Shown here piece after piece: positions 18,754 through 27,026 of a stretch of 64,000 bases of DNA. Position 1 is the stretch's first letter. Each line of letters begins with the position of its first letter. The notes under the pieces were generated by a model that saw nothing but the letters and a program-made list of their open reading frames with translations, searched no databases and had not been told where the DNA came from. The position numbers and the translations under genes are program-made. The DNA lies in assembly GCA_964500805.1 (NCBI GenBank), contig CAZCQH010000006.1:62001-126000 (forward strand). Reading direction: 5' to 3'. This DNA is from Ga0077555 sp964500805 (GTDB lineage: Bacteria; Pseudomonadota; Alphaproteobacteria; Rhizobiales; Hyphomicrobiaceae).

Positions 18754-19108
18754 GGCGGCTCCGATCGGGTTGACGCGAGGGGCACTGTGCCGGTGAAGCA
18801 GGGCACGCGCGGGGGATGATCTTGCAAAGACTGCGCGAGCTGGGACAGCGACACAAGGACGGGCCGCGGCCGCTCGCGGGAAGTGCGGGTGGGTGAGCTC
18901 AGGCCCGCCACGAGCTGGTCTCCAGGGGCAAAAACCGCGGCTCTGGGCTTGCTTTCGCTCCGGGCTCAGGTGCAGGCGACGCGGACTTTCATTCAGATAA
19001 TTCAAATCTGTAGGTGCTGCTCCGGGTTGTTCGTGCCGCGGGGCTGGACAGCAACGCCGCCGCCCAAGCTGTGGACAAGCAGGCTGCGCCGCCAGAAAGC
19101 CTTAATTA
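18754..19108. other. Intergenic region before the mraZ operator
   Basis: No gene seen. It holds the start region of the oxidoreductase on the minus strand and the distal upstream part of the mraZ promoter. One DnaA-box-like TGTGGACAA at 19070 is isolated and probably chance. Confidence 0.4.
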
Positions 19109-19142
19109 TCCATTGACACCCATTAGAACCCATGTAATCCCA
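19109..19142 (-). promoter_or_regulatory. MraZ-binding box array with overlapping promoter
   Basis: On the minus strand TGGG occurs three times at exactly 10-nt steps (as CCCA at 19119, 19129 and 19139), with a degenerate fourth repeat (TCCA, 19109). This is the known MraZ operator pattern: TGGG direct repeats, one helical turn apart, in front of mraZ. A TTGACA at 19113-19118 and a weak TAATCC at 19135-19140, 16 nt apart, overlap it, so bound MraZ would block the dcw promoter. The mraZ ATG is 124 nt downstream. Confidence 0.8.
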
Positions 19143-19265
19143 TAAGAGACCAAAACAATCCGGCTGCACCGGACCCCGGGTCAGCCCTACGCCCCTAGCC
19201 CAGGGGAGCGGCTGCCCGGCATTTACCGGGTCGTTGGCTGCGTACTGTGAGGCGTCAGGCGAGGG

Positions 19266-19775
19266 ATGGACCGCTTTGTCTCGACATTCACCAACAAGAT
19301 CGACGCCAAAGGGCGGGTTTCGATCCCTGCACCGTTCCGGGCTGTGCTCGAGCGCGATCGCTACGGCGGGGGAGCGCCCAGCATCTACTGCTACCCCTCG
19401 CTCGATGCTCCGGCTCTCGATGCAGGCGGCGAGAGACTTGCGCAAAGAATCGACGGGCTTCTCCGCGGCTTGCCGGATTATTCGGACGAGCGCGACGAGC
19501 TCTCTGTCGCGCTCTATGGTGACGTCCAGATCCTCTCGATCGACCAGGACGGACGTATCGTGCTTCCTGAAAAGCTTTGCACCCACGCGGGTCTTGTCTC
19601 CGAGGTCACTTTTGTTGGCCTCGGCGAGAAGTTCCAGCTGTGGGAGCCCAAGCAATTCGAAGACCGGCGCGCGCGCGCCCGCGAAAAGGTAGACGCGCAC
19701 CGGAAGCTCTTCAGTTCAGCGGGGCGCCGCTCTCCAGGGGGCACTGAGGGCGGCACGGGAGAGCGGGAATGTTGA
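19266..19775 (+). CDS. mraZ: Transcriptional regulator MraZ
   Basis: 169-aa regulator of the division and cell-wall cluster, made of two SpoVT/AbrB-like halves. Each half shows its DxxGR motif: IDAKGRVSIPAPFR (about 12-25) and IDQDGRIVLPEKL (about 92-104). It binds TGGG repeats upstream of its own gene, which are present at 19109-19142. The end overlaps rsmH by seven nt, so the two are translationally coupled. Confidence 0.95.
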   Translation: MDRFVSTFTNKIDAKGRVSIPAPFRAVLERDRYGGGAPSIYCYPSLDAPALDAGGERLAQRIDGLLRGLPDYSDERDELSVALYGDVQILSIDQDGRIVLPEKLCTHAGLVSEVTFVGLGEKFQLWEPKQFEDRRARAREKVDAHRKLFSSAGRRSPGGTEGGTGEREC

Positions 19776-20824
19776 CCGGGTCGGGCGCCGCCGGGGGACA
19801 GGGCGGGTCCGGGGGAAGCTCGCGTCACATTCCCGTGCTCCTCGTCGAGGTGCTGCAGGCGCTGGCGCCGAAGGATGGCGAAATCTTCATCGACGGAACG
19901 TTTGGCGCGGGCGGCTACTCGCGCGCGATCCTTGAGGCCGCGGATTGCCGGGTGTTGGCTCTGGATCGCGATCCGACGGCTGTGGTGGCGGCGCAGCCGC
20001 TGTGTGAGCAATTTGGCGAGCGGCTGACGCTGAATGAAACGCCGTTCGCCACCCTGGAAGCGGTGGCGCAGGAGCAGCTCGGGCAGACTGCGCGGGTCGA
20101 TGGCGTGGTGCTCGATATCGGCGTCTCGTCGATGCAGATTGACGATCCGGCCCGCGGCTTTTCGTTCATGGCCGATGGGCCGCTCGATATGCGCATGGGA
20201 GGCAATCGACTCTCGGCGGCCGACGTTGTCAATACGTTCGATGAGGCTGTGATCGCCGACATCCTGTTCAAGCTCGGTGAGGAGAAAAAATCGCGTGCCA
20301 TTGCGCGCGCGATTACGCGGGAGCGTGAAGCTCGCCGGATCGAAACCACGGTCACGCTTGCCCGCCTCGTTGAGAGAACCGTCGGGCGCCGTCCTGGCGA
20401 CGACAAGCATCCAGCGACGCGGACGTTCCAGGCGTTGCGGATGTTCGTCAACGACGAGCTTGGCGAGCTGGCCGCGGCGCTCACTGGTGCGGAGCGCATT
20501 CTGAAACCTGGCGGCCGGCTGGTGGTGGTGACGTTCCACTCGCTGGAGGATCGCGTGGTGAAGCGTTTCCTGCAGCGCCGCGCCGGCAAAACGTCGGCCC
20601 TGTCGCGGCATGCCCCGCCAACCGGCGGCAGCGCGCCGAGCCCGAGTTTCCGAATTGTTAACCAGCAGCCGTTAACACCGTCTGAACGGGAGGTCGCGGC
20701 CAATCCGCGGGCACGCTCAGCCAAGCTTCGCGCCGCCGTGCGCACCGAGGCGGCAGCGCTCGCTCCCGAGGAGGCGGGCGAGCTCGGCATTCCGGAGATC
20801 GGAGCGCGCCGGCGTCGCCGCTGA
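19769..20824 (+). CDS. rsmH: 16S rRNA (cytosine1402-N4)-methyltransferase
   Basis: 351-aa SAM-dependent enzyme (formerly MraW) that methylates C1402 in the decoding centre of 16S rRNA. Motifs: SRHIPVLLVEVLQAL, DGTFGAGGYSRAIL (SAM loop), LALDRDPTAV, VLDIGVSSMQIDDPARGFSF and GGRLVVVTFHSLEDRVVKRF. Its start overlaps the end of mraZ. ftsL follows 32 nt downstream. Confidence 0.97.
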   Translation: MLTGSGAAGGQGGSGGSSRHIPVLLVEVLQALAPKDGEIFIDGTFGAGGYSRAILEAADCRVLALDRDPTAVVAAQPLCEQFGERLTLNETPFATLEAVAQEQLGQTARVDGVVLDIGVSSMQIDDPARGFSFMADGPLDMRMGGNRLSAADVVNTFDEAVIADILFKLGEEKKSRAIARAITREREARRIETTVTLARLVERTVGRRPGDDKHPATRTFQALRMFVNDELGELAAALTGAERILKPGGRLVVVTFHSLEDRVVKRFLQRRAGKTSALSRHAPPTGGSAPSPSFRIVNQQPLTPSEREVAANPRARSAKLRAAVRTEAAALAPEEAGELGIPEIGARRRRR

Positions 20825-20856
20825 GTGCCACCGCGGCGAAAAGAGGGAGGCACCCT

Positions 20857-21171
20857 ATGTCCCGGCTGCTCACTCTCACGGCAGGCTTCCTCGCGCTCAG
20901 CTCCGCCTGCTCGCTCTACGGGCTCAACTACGACACACGCCGCATCGAGGCGCGCGTCCATGGACAGGAGCGCACGCTCGAGAAAGCGGAGGCGGATATT
21001 GCCGTGCTGAAGGCAGAGCGTGCCTATCTCGGGCGGCCGGAGCGCATCGATGCCCTGGCCCGAGCCCAGGGTCTCGCCCCGGTAAAGGAGAGCCAGTACC
21101 TGCGGGTCGGTGAAGCGTTCGATGATGGTATCGCGCGTATTCTCGATCGCCGCCGCGACGACGACCGCTGA
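20857..21171 (+). CDS. ftsL: Cell division protein FtsL
   Basis: 104-aa single-pass membrane protein: a short cytoplasmic start, a membrane segment (about residues 4-23), then a coiled coil with regularly placed hydrophobics (RRIEARVHGQERTLEKAEADIAVLKAERAYLGRPERI). This matches FtsL, part of the FtsQLB complex that activates septal synthesis. Sequence identity in this family is low. The name rests on topology and position between rsmH and ftsI, which is invariant in alphaproteobacteria. Confidence 0.88.
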   Translation: MSRLLTLTAGFLALSSACSLYGLNYDTRRIEARVHGQERTLEKAEADIAVLKAERAYLGRPERIDALARAQGLAPVKESQYLRVGEAFDDGIARILDRRRDDDR

Positions 21172-21184
21172 GGAAGGCGCCCGG

Positions 21185-22924
21185 ATGATTCCAACGAATT
21201 CCGCCAGCGCCCCGCTCCGCCGCGATTTACCGCCGCCACGCATCCCGAAGCGACGGACGCCGCGGCGCGATCGGATCGCAAATGGCTCGCCGCGACGCCA
21301 GCAAGGCATTCCCGTCGCTCGGGCGCTGCTGGTGGTCGCCGGCCTCGGTCTTGTCACGGCGTCGATTGCCGGGCAGATCCTGCGGCTCTCGACCGGCCAC
21401 TCGCGCAGCGAGGCGCAGCTGCAATCGGCCGAGCCCATGGCATCGGCGCGGAGCACGGCGCGTCCCGAGATTCTCGATCGCAACGGCCGCATCATCGCGA
21501 CCGACGTGGCGGCGTCCTCGCTCTATGCTGATCCCGCGCTGGTGCTCGATCGCGATGAGGTGGTCGAGAAACTGATGGCAACGCTGCTCGGTCTTGACGA
21601 AGCGGAGCTGCGCCGCGCACTCGCCGATCCGACGCGCCGGTTCGTTTGGATCAAGCGCGGCCTGATGCCGGTCGAGGCACAACGCGTGCACGAATTAGGC
21701 CTGCCCGGCCTGGCCTTCCGCCGTGAGCCGAAGCGCGTTTATCCCGCCGGCTCGGATGTCGGGCACTTCATCGGTCACGTGAACATTGACAACCGCGGCG
21801 CTGCCGGTCTCGAGCGCCACATCGACAAAGCGCTGGGTGTCGAGACAACGCTCGGGTCGACAAGAACGCGGCAGGCTCCGGTGCGGCTCACGCTCGATCT
21901 CGGCGTGCAACATGCGGTGGTTCACGAGCTACGGCAGGCGATGTCGCGGTATTTGGCGACGGGCGCGGCCGGGTTGGTGATGGATGTTGCGAACGGGGAG
22001 ATCGTCGCCGCGGCGTCGCTGCCGGCAATGGATCCGAACCGTCCCGTTGAGGCGCTCGATCCCGAGCGCCGCGACCGGCTTCACGCGGGCGTCTACGAAC
22101 TCGGCTCTATCTTCAAGCTGCTGACGGTCGCCATGGTGCTCGACGACGGCTCGGCGACGCTGACGAAAACCTACGATACGACGCGTCCGCTGGAGATTGG
22201 CCGGCACACGATTAAGGATCTTCATCCGACGGGGCGAGCGCTGTCGGTGCGTGACATCTTCATACAATCGTCGAACGTCGGCGCCGGGTTGATCGCCCTT
22301 GAAAGCGGCGCCGAGCGTCAGCGCGCCTTTCTCGAGAGGCTCGGGCTTCTCTCGCAGGCGCGCACAGAGGCGGGTGCGATCGCGCCGCCGCTTGCTCCCA
22401 GCCGCTGGGATCGCATCGAAACGGTGACGATTTCCTACGGCCACGGCCTGGCGGTGGCTCCGATCCAGTTCGCGGCGGCTGCCGCGACTTTGGTCAATGG
22501 CGGCCGTCGCGTGCAGCCGACGTATCTCGGCGCGATCACGTATACGCCCGGTGAAGCCGTGCTGAAGGCCGAAACCAGTCAGGCCATGCGCGACCTGATG
22601 CGCCTCAACGTGGTCTCCGCATACGGCACCGGACGGCGCGCCGACGTGCCGGGCTACGAGGTTGGCGGCAAGACGGGCACAGCAGAGATGCCGGGCGAGA
22701 AGGGATATCAAAAGCGCGCGGTGATTGCGTCGTTCCTGGGCGTGTTCCCGATGTCAGCGCCACGCTACGTGACGCTCATTTCGCTCTATGAGCCGAAGCC
22801 GACAACGGAAACGCAAGGCCAGATCACTGCCGGCGTCAACGCGGCGCCGGTGACGGCGCGCGTGATTGAGCGCATCGCGCCGATCCTCGGTGTGCTGCCG
22901 CGGCGGCTGGAGGAGCAGCACTGA
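21185..22924 (+). CDS. ftsI: Penicillin-binding protein 3, septal transpeptidase FtsI
   Basis: 579-aa monofunctional class B PBP that crosslinks septal peptidoglycan. Basic cytoplasmic tail (1-44), membrane anchor (about 45-65), PBP dimerisation domain with the conserved RPEILDRNGRIIATD, then the transpeptidase: active Ser308 in GSIFK, SSN at 362-364 and KTGTAE at 496-501. GAGGAAGG seven nt before the ATG at 21185 decides this start over ATGs inside ftsL. murE, its normal downstream neighbour, is absent here and lies 9 kb upstream instead. Confidence 0.96.
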   Translation: MIPTNSASAPLRRDLPPPRIPKRRTPRRDRIANGSPRRQQGIPVARALLVVAGLGLVTASIAGQILRLSTGHSRSEAQLQSAEPMASARSTARPEILDRNGRIIATDVAASSLYADPALVLDRDEVVEKLMATLLGLDEAELRRALADPTRRFVWIKRGLMPVEAQRVHELGLPGLAFRREPKRVYPAGSDVGHFIGHVNIDNRGAAGLERHIDKALGVETTLGSTRTRQAPVRLTLDLGVQHAVVHELRQAMSRYLATGAAGLVMDVANGEIVAAASLPAMDPNRPVEALDPERRDRLHAGVYELGSIFKLLTVAMVLDDGSATLTKTYDTTRPLEIGRHTIKDLHPTGRALSVRDIFIQSSNVGAGLIALESGAERQRAFLERLGLLSQARTEAGAIAPPLAPSRWDRIETVTISYGHGLAVAPIQFAAAAATLVNGGRRVQPTYLGAITYTPGEAVLKAETSQAMRDLMRLNVVSAYGTGRRADVPGYEVGGKTGTAEMPGEKGYQKRAVIASFLGVFPMSAPRYVTLISLYEPKPTTETQGQITAGVNAAPVTARVIERIAPILGVLPRRLEEQH

Positions 22925-22972
22925 GCGGAACTCGAACGGCTGGAACGGTACGCGAGGCGCTCACGCTGCTGA

Positions 22973-23695
22973 TCAGGCCTGCAACTCGGTCTGATGCGCC
23001 TTGACGAGATCGGCCATGCTGTCGAAGCGGAAATCGACCTTCGGCATGTCGCCCGGATGCATGGTCGCGCCGAAGCCTTCGTCAGCGTGCCGCCGGTAGA
23101 TCCATGCCGAGGCAAGGCCCGTGCGATTTGCCGGTCCGTGATCGTGGAACAGGCTCTCGGCGGTATGGAGGATCTCGCTCTTCTTCACGCCGAGCCGCTC
23201 CAAGTTCTCGAGCATGTAGGCGAAGTTGTTGAGGTCCGGCTTGTAGGATCCGACGTCCTCCGCCACGTAGACGGCGTCGAACGCGACTTCAAGCCGCTTG
23301 TTGCTCGCTGCAAAGCTGGCGTTGTCGACGTTCGACAGGATGACGAGCTTGAAGTGCTGCTTCAGGTATTTGAGCGAGGCTGCGGAATCCGGAAATGCCG
23401 GCCAGTCGCCGATCGAGCGGCCATAAGCTTGACACTCCTCCCACGTCACCGGCACGCGCCACTCGTCGGCGAGCCGCTTGTAGACGGTCGCGAGGATGTC
23501 CCGATAGTTCTTGGCCGGCGTGAAGCGCTGCTGCATCGATTCGGCGCGAGCGTGCGCCTCTAGAATCGCGTTGCGCGTGAGCGCGGGCGAGACCTTTGAG
23601 GTCAGCGACTGTAACGCCGCGATCATGCCTGATTCCCAGTCGATCAGTGTGCCATAGCAATCGAAAGTGAGTGTTTTGAAATCGGACAGTCGCAT
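22973..23695 (-). CDS. Haloacid dehalogenase type II (HAD superfamily)
   Basis: 240-aa HAD hydrolase. The nucleophile motif is FDCYGTLIDWE with Asp12. Motif II is VILSNVDNASF, and the acidic motif is SYKPDLNNF. The pattern is that of L-2-haloacid dehalogenases, which replace the halogen by hydroxyl with inversion. Many proteins of this type are plain phosphatases or of unknown substrate, so the activity is tentative. Convergent with ftsI, 48 nt apart. Confidence 0.82.
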   Translation of the reverse strand: MRLSDFKTLTFDCYGTLIDWESGMIAALQSLTSKVSPALTRNAILEAHARAESMQQRFTPAKNYRDILATVYKRLADEWRVPVTWEECQAYGRSIGDWPAFPDSAASLKYLKQHFKLVILSNVDNASFAASNKRLEVAFDAVYVAEDVGSYKPDLNNFAYMLENLERLGVKKSEILHTAESLFHDHGPANRTGLASAWIYRRHADEGFGATMHPGDMPKVDFRFDSMADLVKAHQTELQA

Positions 23696-23806
23696 CAGAT
23701 GTTCCTGGGCATCGCGGCGCGAGGTTGAACCATCGATCGTTCCTGACGTGCCGGCGACTCTTATTTTTGGATGAAGGCCGGCACTCTACCGTGTCGTCGT
23801 GGCACT

Positions 23807-24424
23807 CTAGTACACGTCAGCGTGCTCGGTGGCTTTGTAGGAGGCGCGGGTGGCGAAGGTCTGGTGCCAGGCGGCGAGTTTGGGGCGGCCATTGCGCCAG
23901 CCTTCCTTGGCGTAGCGGAAGTCGGCGTAGCCGCACACGCACCCAATGGCGATGTGACCGATGCCGAACGGCGCCTTGTCGAGGCCAGGCACCTCGCGCT
24001 CGAGCGCATCGAAGGCGGTCTTGAATTTCAGGTCCAGGGCGGCGAGAAGCTCCGGCGACTGCCGCTCGGGCGGACGCACACCTTCCGAGAGACGCACCAG
24101 CAGGAAGTCGAGAATACCATCGCCGAGCGCTTGCCGGCGCAGTGCATCGAAGCGCTCCTGACCCGAGGCGGGGAAGAGCTTGGCGCCGCCGCCGAGGCTG
24201 TCGAGGTATTCAGCGATGACACGCGAGTCGTAGAGCGCCTGGCCGTCCTCGAGGATTAGGGTCGGCAGCTTGTTCAGCGGGTTCTTCGCCATCACGTCGG
24301 GGTTGGGCTTGGTCGGCGAGACCACGGTGCGCACCCGCTCGATGCGATCGACGAGACCTTTCTCGAGCGCGACGATCATGACTTTGCGCACAAACGGCGA
24401 GCGCGATGACCAGAAGAGTTTCAT
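23807..24424 (-). CDS. Glutathione S-transferase family protein
   Basis: 205 aa: N-terminal thioredoxin-like domain beginning MKLFWSSRSPFVRKVMI and containing NKLPTLILEDGQALYDSRVIAEYLD, the glutathione-binding cis-Pro and Asp-Ser-Arg signature, followed by an all-helical C-terminal domain. The start at 24424 gives the standard N-terminus and has AAGG upstream. Probably a soluble conjugating or detoxifying enzyme. It lies downstream of the HAD gene's start on the same strand, so a shared transcript is possible. Confidence 0.9.
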   Translation of the reverse strand: MKLFWSSRSPFVRKVMIVALEKGLVDRIERVRTVVSPTKPNPDVMAKNPLNKLPTLILEDGQALYDSRVIAEYLDSLGGGAKLFPASGQERFDALRRQALGDGILDFLLVRLSEGVRPPERQSPELLAALDLKFKTAFDALEREVPGLDKAPFGIGHIAIGCVCGYADFRYAKEGWRNGRPKLAAWHQTFATRASYKATEHADVY

Positions 24425-24595
24425 GGGATGCCTTGCGGGTGAGTGGGTGGCGACTGGAGCGCAGTGTCGCAAGCGGCCGCTGTGCGTGCAACATCACACA
24501 TTCGAGCCGAGCTTTTCGCCTCACGGCATCCGATGAGAGTTCTTGCGGGGTGAGTTCGGAGCCTTGATGAGCACGCGCGCCCACTCTCTACCCGA

Positions 24596-25792
24596 TCACC
24601 CCGCCTTGATGTAGCCGCGGCCGCCGTCGCCGAGGGCCTCGTAGCCGTGCTTGGTGACCAGGATCGTGTCCTCGAGCTTCACGAAGCCGCGCTTGGGGTG
24701 GCCCATGGTGGTCTCGATGGAGATCACCATGCCCGGCTGGAGCGGACGCTCCATGTCGTAGCCGTCGTAGGAGAAGCGCGGCTGGTTCATCAGCCGTGGC
24801 GCCTCGTGCGTGACGAGACCCATGCCGTGCGCCATGAAATGCGTGTACTTGCGATGCGGCGAGGCATCGAGCATGCGCTCGGCAACGGCGCAGATATCGC
24901 CGCCGCGTCCGCCGGGCTTGATCGGCTTCCTCACAGCTTGCTGCACCTCCTCGATGAAGCCGAGGAGATCGGTGAGCTCCTGATCGGGCGTCGCCTGCAC
25001 GATGCCCATGCGGCAGAGATCACCGATGTAGCCTTTGTAGTTGCCGCCAGAATCGATGGTCATGATGTCGCCGGCCTTCAAAACCTGATCCGAGGGTGCG
25101 CGATTGAGGCTCGTTCCGGCGGTGATCAGGCAATAGTCGAAAACGAGACTGCGGTTGACCTCCTCCTGGCGCAGCTTTTCGACCACTTCGAGCTTGGTGG
25201 CGCCGGGCTTGCAGTGCTTGGTGAAGGTCGCGATCATCGAATCGACGACGCGCTCGGACGCCTCGCGCAAATAGCCGATCTCCTCCGGTGTCTTGATGGC
25301 GCGCAGCCGTTCCAGCGGGAACACCGCGTCGACAATGTCGACGTTGGAAAGTCCGCGCCGAAGCACGGCTTCGCCGTCCGCCGGAATGAACCCGGACTCG
25401 ATGCCAATACGCCGCACGGGCCCGAGCCGCTTGATGTGCGCCAGCGCCTGGTCCATCGCCTCCTTGGAGCCGATCACGTTGAGGTCCAGCGCCGGCGTCC
25501 AGAACTTGTCGAGCTCGCGTTCGTGGCTCTCCATGTGGCAGCCGATGTAGGCGGCGTTTTCGGGACGGCCCTTCTGATAGACCACGACCGGCAGGTAGCG
25601 CGTCACGCCGACGGCATCCATGGTGTCGAAAAAGAAGAACCGATACCCGCCGAGCAGGTACTGGACATTGTGCTTCGAGGTGGCGACGATGACATCTAGG
25701 CCGGCGTCGTCCATCAGCTTGTCGAGTTGCTTGGCATCGAACGGAATGGGCTTGCGGATGTTCGGCTGGATGTCGGCTGCGGCAACGGCCAT
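24596..25792 (-). CDS. M24 family metallopeptidase (Xaa-Pro dipeptidase-like)
   Basis: 398-aa pita-bread-fold enzyme. The N-terminal creatinase-like domain spans about 20-160. The metal ligands of the M24 domain are visible: Asp in TIDSGGNYKGYIGD (two Asp), His in HFMAHGMG, Glu in ISIETTM and Glu in VKLEDT. Related enzymes cleave Xaa-Pro dipeptides, creatine or similar C-N bonds; the true substrate is unknown. AGGGAGA precedes the ATG. Confidence 0.9.
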   Translation of the reverse strand: MAVAAADIQPNIRKPIPFDAKQLDKLMDDAGLDVIVATSKHNVQYLLGGYRFFFFDTMDAVGVTRYLPVVVYQKGRPENAAYIGCHMESHERELDKFWTPALDLNVIGSKEAMDQALAHIKRLGPVRRIGIESGFIPADGEAVLRRGLSNVDIVDAVFPLERLRAIKTPEEIGYLREASERVVDSMIATFTKHCKPGATKLEVVEKLRQEEVNRSLVFDYCLITAGTSLNRAPSDQVLKAGDIMTIDSGGNYKGYIGDLCRMGIVQATPDQELTDLLGFIEEVQQAVRKPIKPGGRGGDICAVAERMLDASPHRKYTHFMAHGMGLVTHEAPRLMNQPRFSYDGYDMERPLQPGMVISIETTMGHPKRGFVKLEDTILVTKHGYEALGDGGRGYIKAG

Positions 25793-26051
25793 CGGACGTC
25801 TCCCTCTGGCTCAATGGGTTCAAACACCTCGTCTGACCCTGTGGCGTGGGATCATTCGTGAATGATTGGGTGCACTTGCCTGAAACAACGTTCTTGGCTT
25901 GAAATGGTGCATCTTTACGAGTCCTGGGCGGTCGCTGCAACTCTGCCTTGACGATTTCACATCTCAGCTTTTGACCTAGCCGACGGCTTGAGCGAGGATT
26001 GTTGCAGTGCCAGCCAAAGAGCCTGCCTGTCATCTGGAGGAGACCAGCCCC

Positions 26052-26933
26052 ATGCAGAAGTCAAATCAGTTCGACCGGACGGTCGAAGATCTCGGCAATG
26101 TCGTCGGGATGGAGCACGTCAACGTTCGGGTGCCTTGCCAGCAGAAGGCGACGCTTTTCTATGTGACCGGTCTTGGCCTGACTCGTGACCCCTACCTGAT
26201 GACCGGCGTCAACAACATGTGGGTGAACTGCGGCAAGAGCCAATTCCACCTGCCGACGGGCGCGGCACAGGTTCTTCGCGGTCACACATGCATCGTCATG
26301 CCGGACCGGCTCGCACTTCTGCAGCGGCTCGAGATGGTGAAAGAGCCACTCGCCGGCACCAAGTTCTCCTACCAGCAACATGACGATCACGTCGCCGCCA
26401 CGTGCCCCTGGGGCAACCGCTACAAGATCTACGAGCCCGGCCCGAAGTTCGGCAAGATGATGCTCGGGATCCCGCAAGTCGAGTTCGAGGTGCCGCGCGG
26501 CACGGCGATCGGCATCGCGCGCTTCTATAAGTCCATCGTCAACACGCCATCGTGCGTGAAGGAGAACGGCGACCAGCGCTGCGCCGAGGCCGTGGTCGGT
26601 GCCGACCAGAAGCTGGTCTATCGCGAGACGGACAACGCGCAGCCCGCTTATGACGGGCACCACGTCGCGATTTACATCTCCGACTTCTCGGGCCCCTACA
26701 AAAAGCTCGGCGAGCGCGGCCTCGTCAGCCAGGAGGACGACCAACACCAGTACCGGTTCAAGGACATCGTCTGCCCGGAAACCGGCAAGCACCTCTTCAC
26801 AATCGAGCACGAGGTGCGCAGCCTGCGTCATCCGCTGTTCAATCGACCGTTTGTGAACCGCAATCCGGCGCAGTCGAATCGCGTGTTCGCGGCCGGATAC
26901 GAAGCGCTCTCGTACTCGCTCCCGGCGGCGTGA
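26052..26933 (+). CDS. VOC (glyoxalase/dioxygenase fold) family protein
   Basis: 293 aa with two VOC modules: one starting VGMEHVNVRVPCQQKATLFYVTGLGL, the second around HHVAIYISDFSGPYKKLGERG. Potential metal ligands are His at the start of each module and Glu in IYEPG and TIEHEV. GGAGGAGA before the ATG at 26052 decides the start. Members act as ring-cleaving dioxygenases, glyoxalases or resistance proteins; no closer assignment is possible. The next gene is a flavin hydroxylase-like protein behind a long palindrome. Confidence 0.85.
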   Translation: MQKSNQFDRTVEDLGNVVGMEHVNVRVPCQQKATLFYVTGLGLTRDPYLMTGVNNMWVNCGKSQFHLPTGAAQVLRGHTCIVMPDRLALLQRLEMVKEPLAGTKFSYQQHDDHVAATCPWGNRYKIYEPGPKFGKMMLGIPQVEFEVPRGTAIGIARFYKSIVNTPSCVKENGDQRCAEAVVGADQKLVYRETDNAQPAYDGHHVAIYISDFSGPYKKLGERGLVSQEDDQHQYRFKDIVCPETGKHLFTIEHEVRSLRHPLFNRPFVNRNPAQSNRVFAAGYEALSYSLPAA

Positions 26934-26973
26934 AGCATAAGGCGGTGCGCTTCGGTCCGCACCATTTCCGAGA

Positions 26974-27001
26974 TGGGGTCAGACCCATGGGTCTGACCCC
27001 A
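26974..27001. repeat. Perfect 28-bp palindrome
   Basis: TGGGGTCAGACCCA is followed directly by its exact reverse complement, giving a 28-bp palindrome with no spacer in the 93-nt gap between two + strand genes. Very similar GGGGTCAGACCC palindromes are scattered through many proteobacterial genomes as REP-like elements, as far as I recall. It could also act as an attenuating hairpin between the two genes. No T-run follows. Confidence 0.8.
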
Positions 27002-27026
27002 GCCGCTTAAACGAGGAGCGCGCCCC

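Noticed and set aside
17729..18856. A 375-codon minus-strand frame overlapping the MDR oxidoreductase
   Set aside because: Same strand but another frame of a well-supported gene; very Arg-rich.
19070..19078. DnaA-box-like TGTGGACAA upstream of mraZ
   Set aside because: A single site with one mismatch to the box and no cluster; expected by chance in 64 kb.
19183..19215. A possible third copy of the C-run element (CCCTACGCCCCTAGCCC) near mraZ
   Set aside because: It lacks the GTTGCGTTC block and the GCGAGTGG block; the likeness is limited to C-rich sequence.
19915..21495. A 526-codon open frame on the minus strand over rsmH, ftsL and ftsI
   Set aside because: It is the antisense shadow of three firmly identified genes; the composition is Arg/Ser-rich and no motif is seen.
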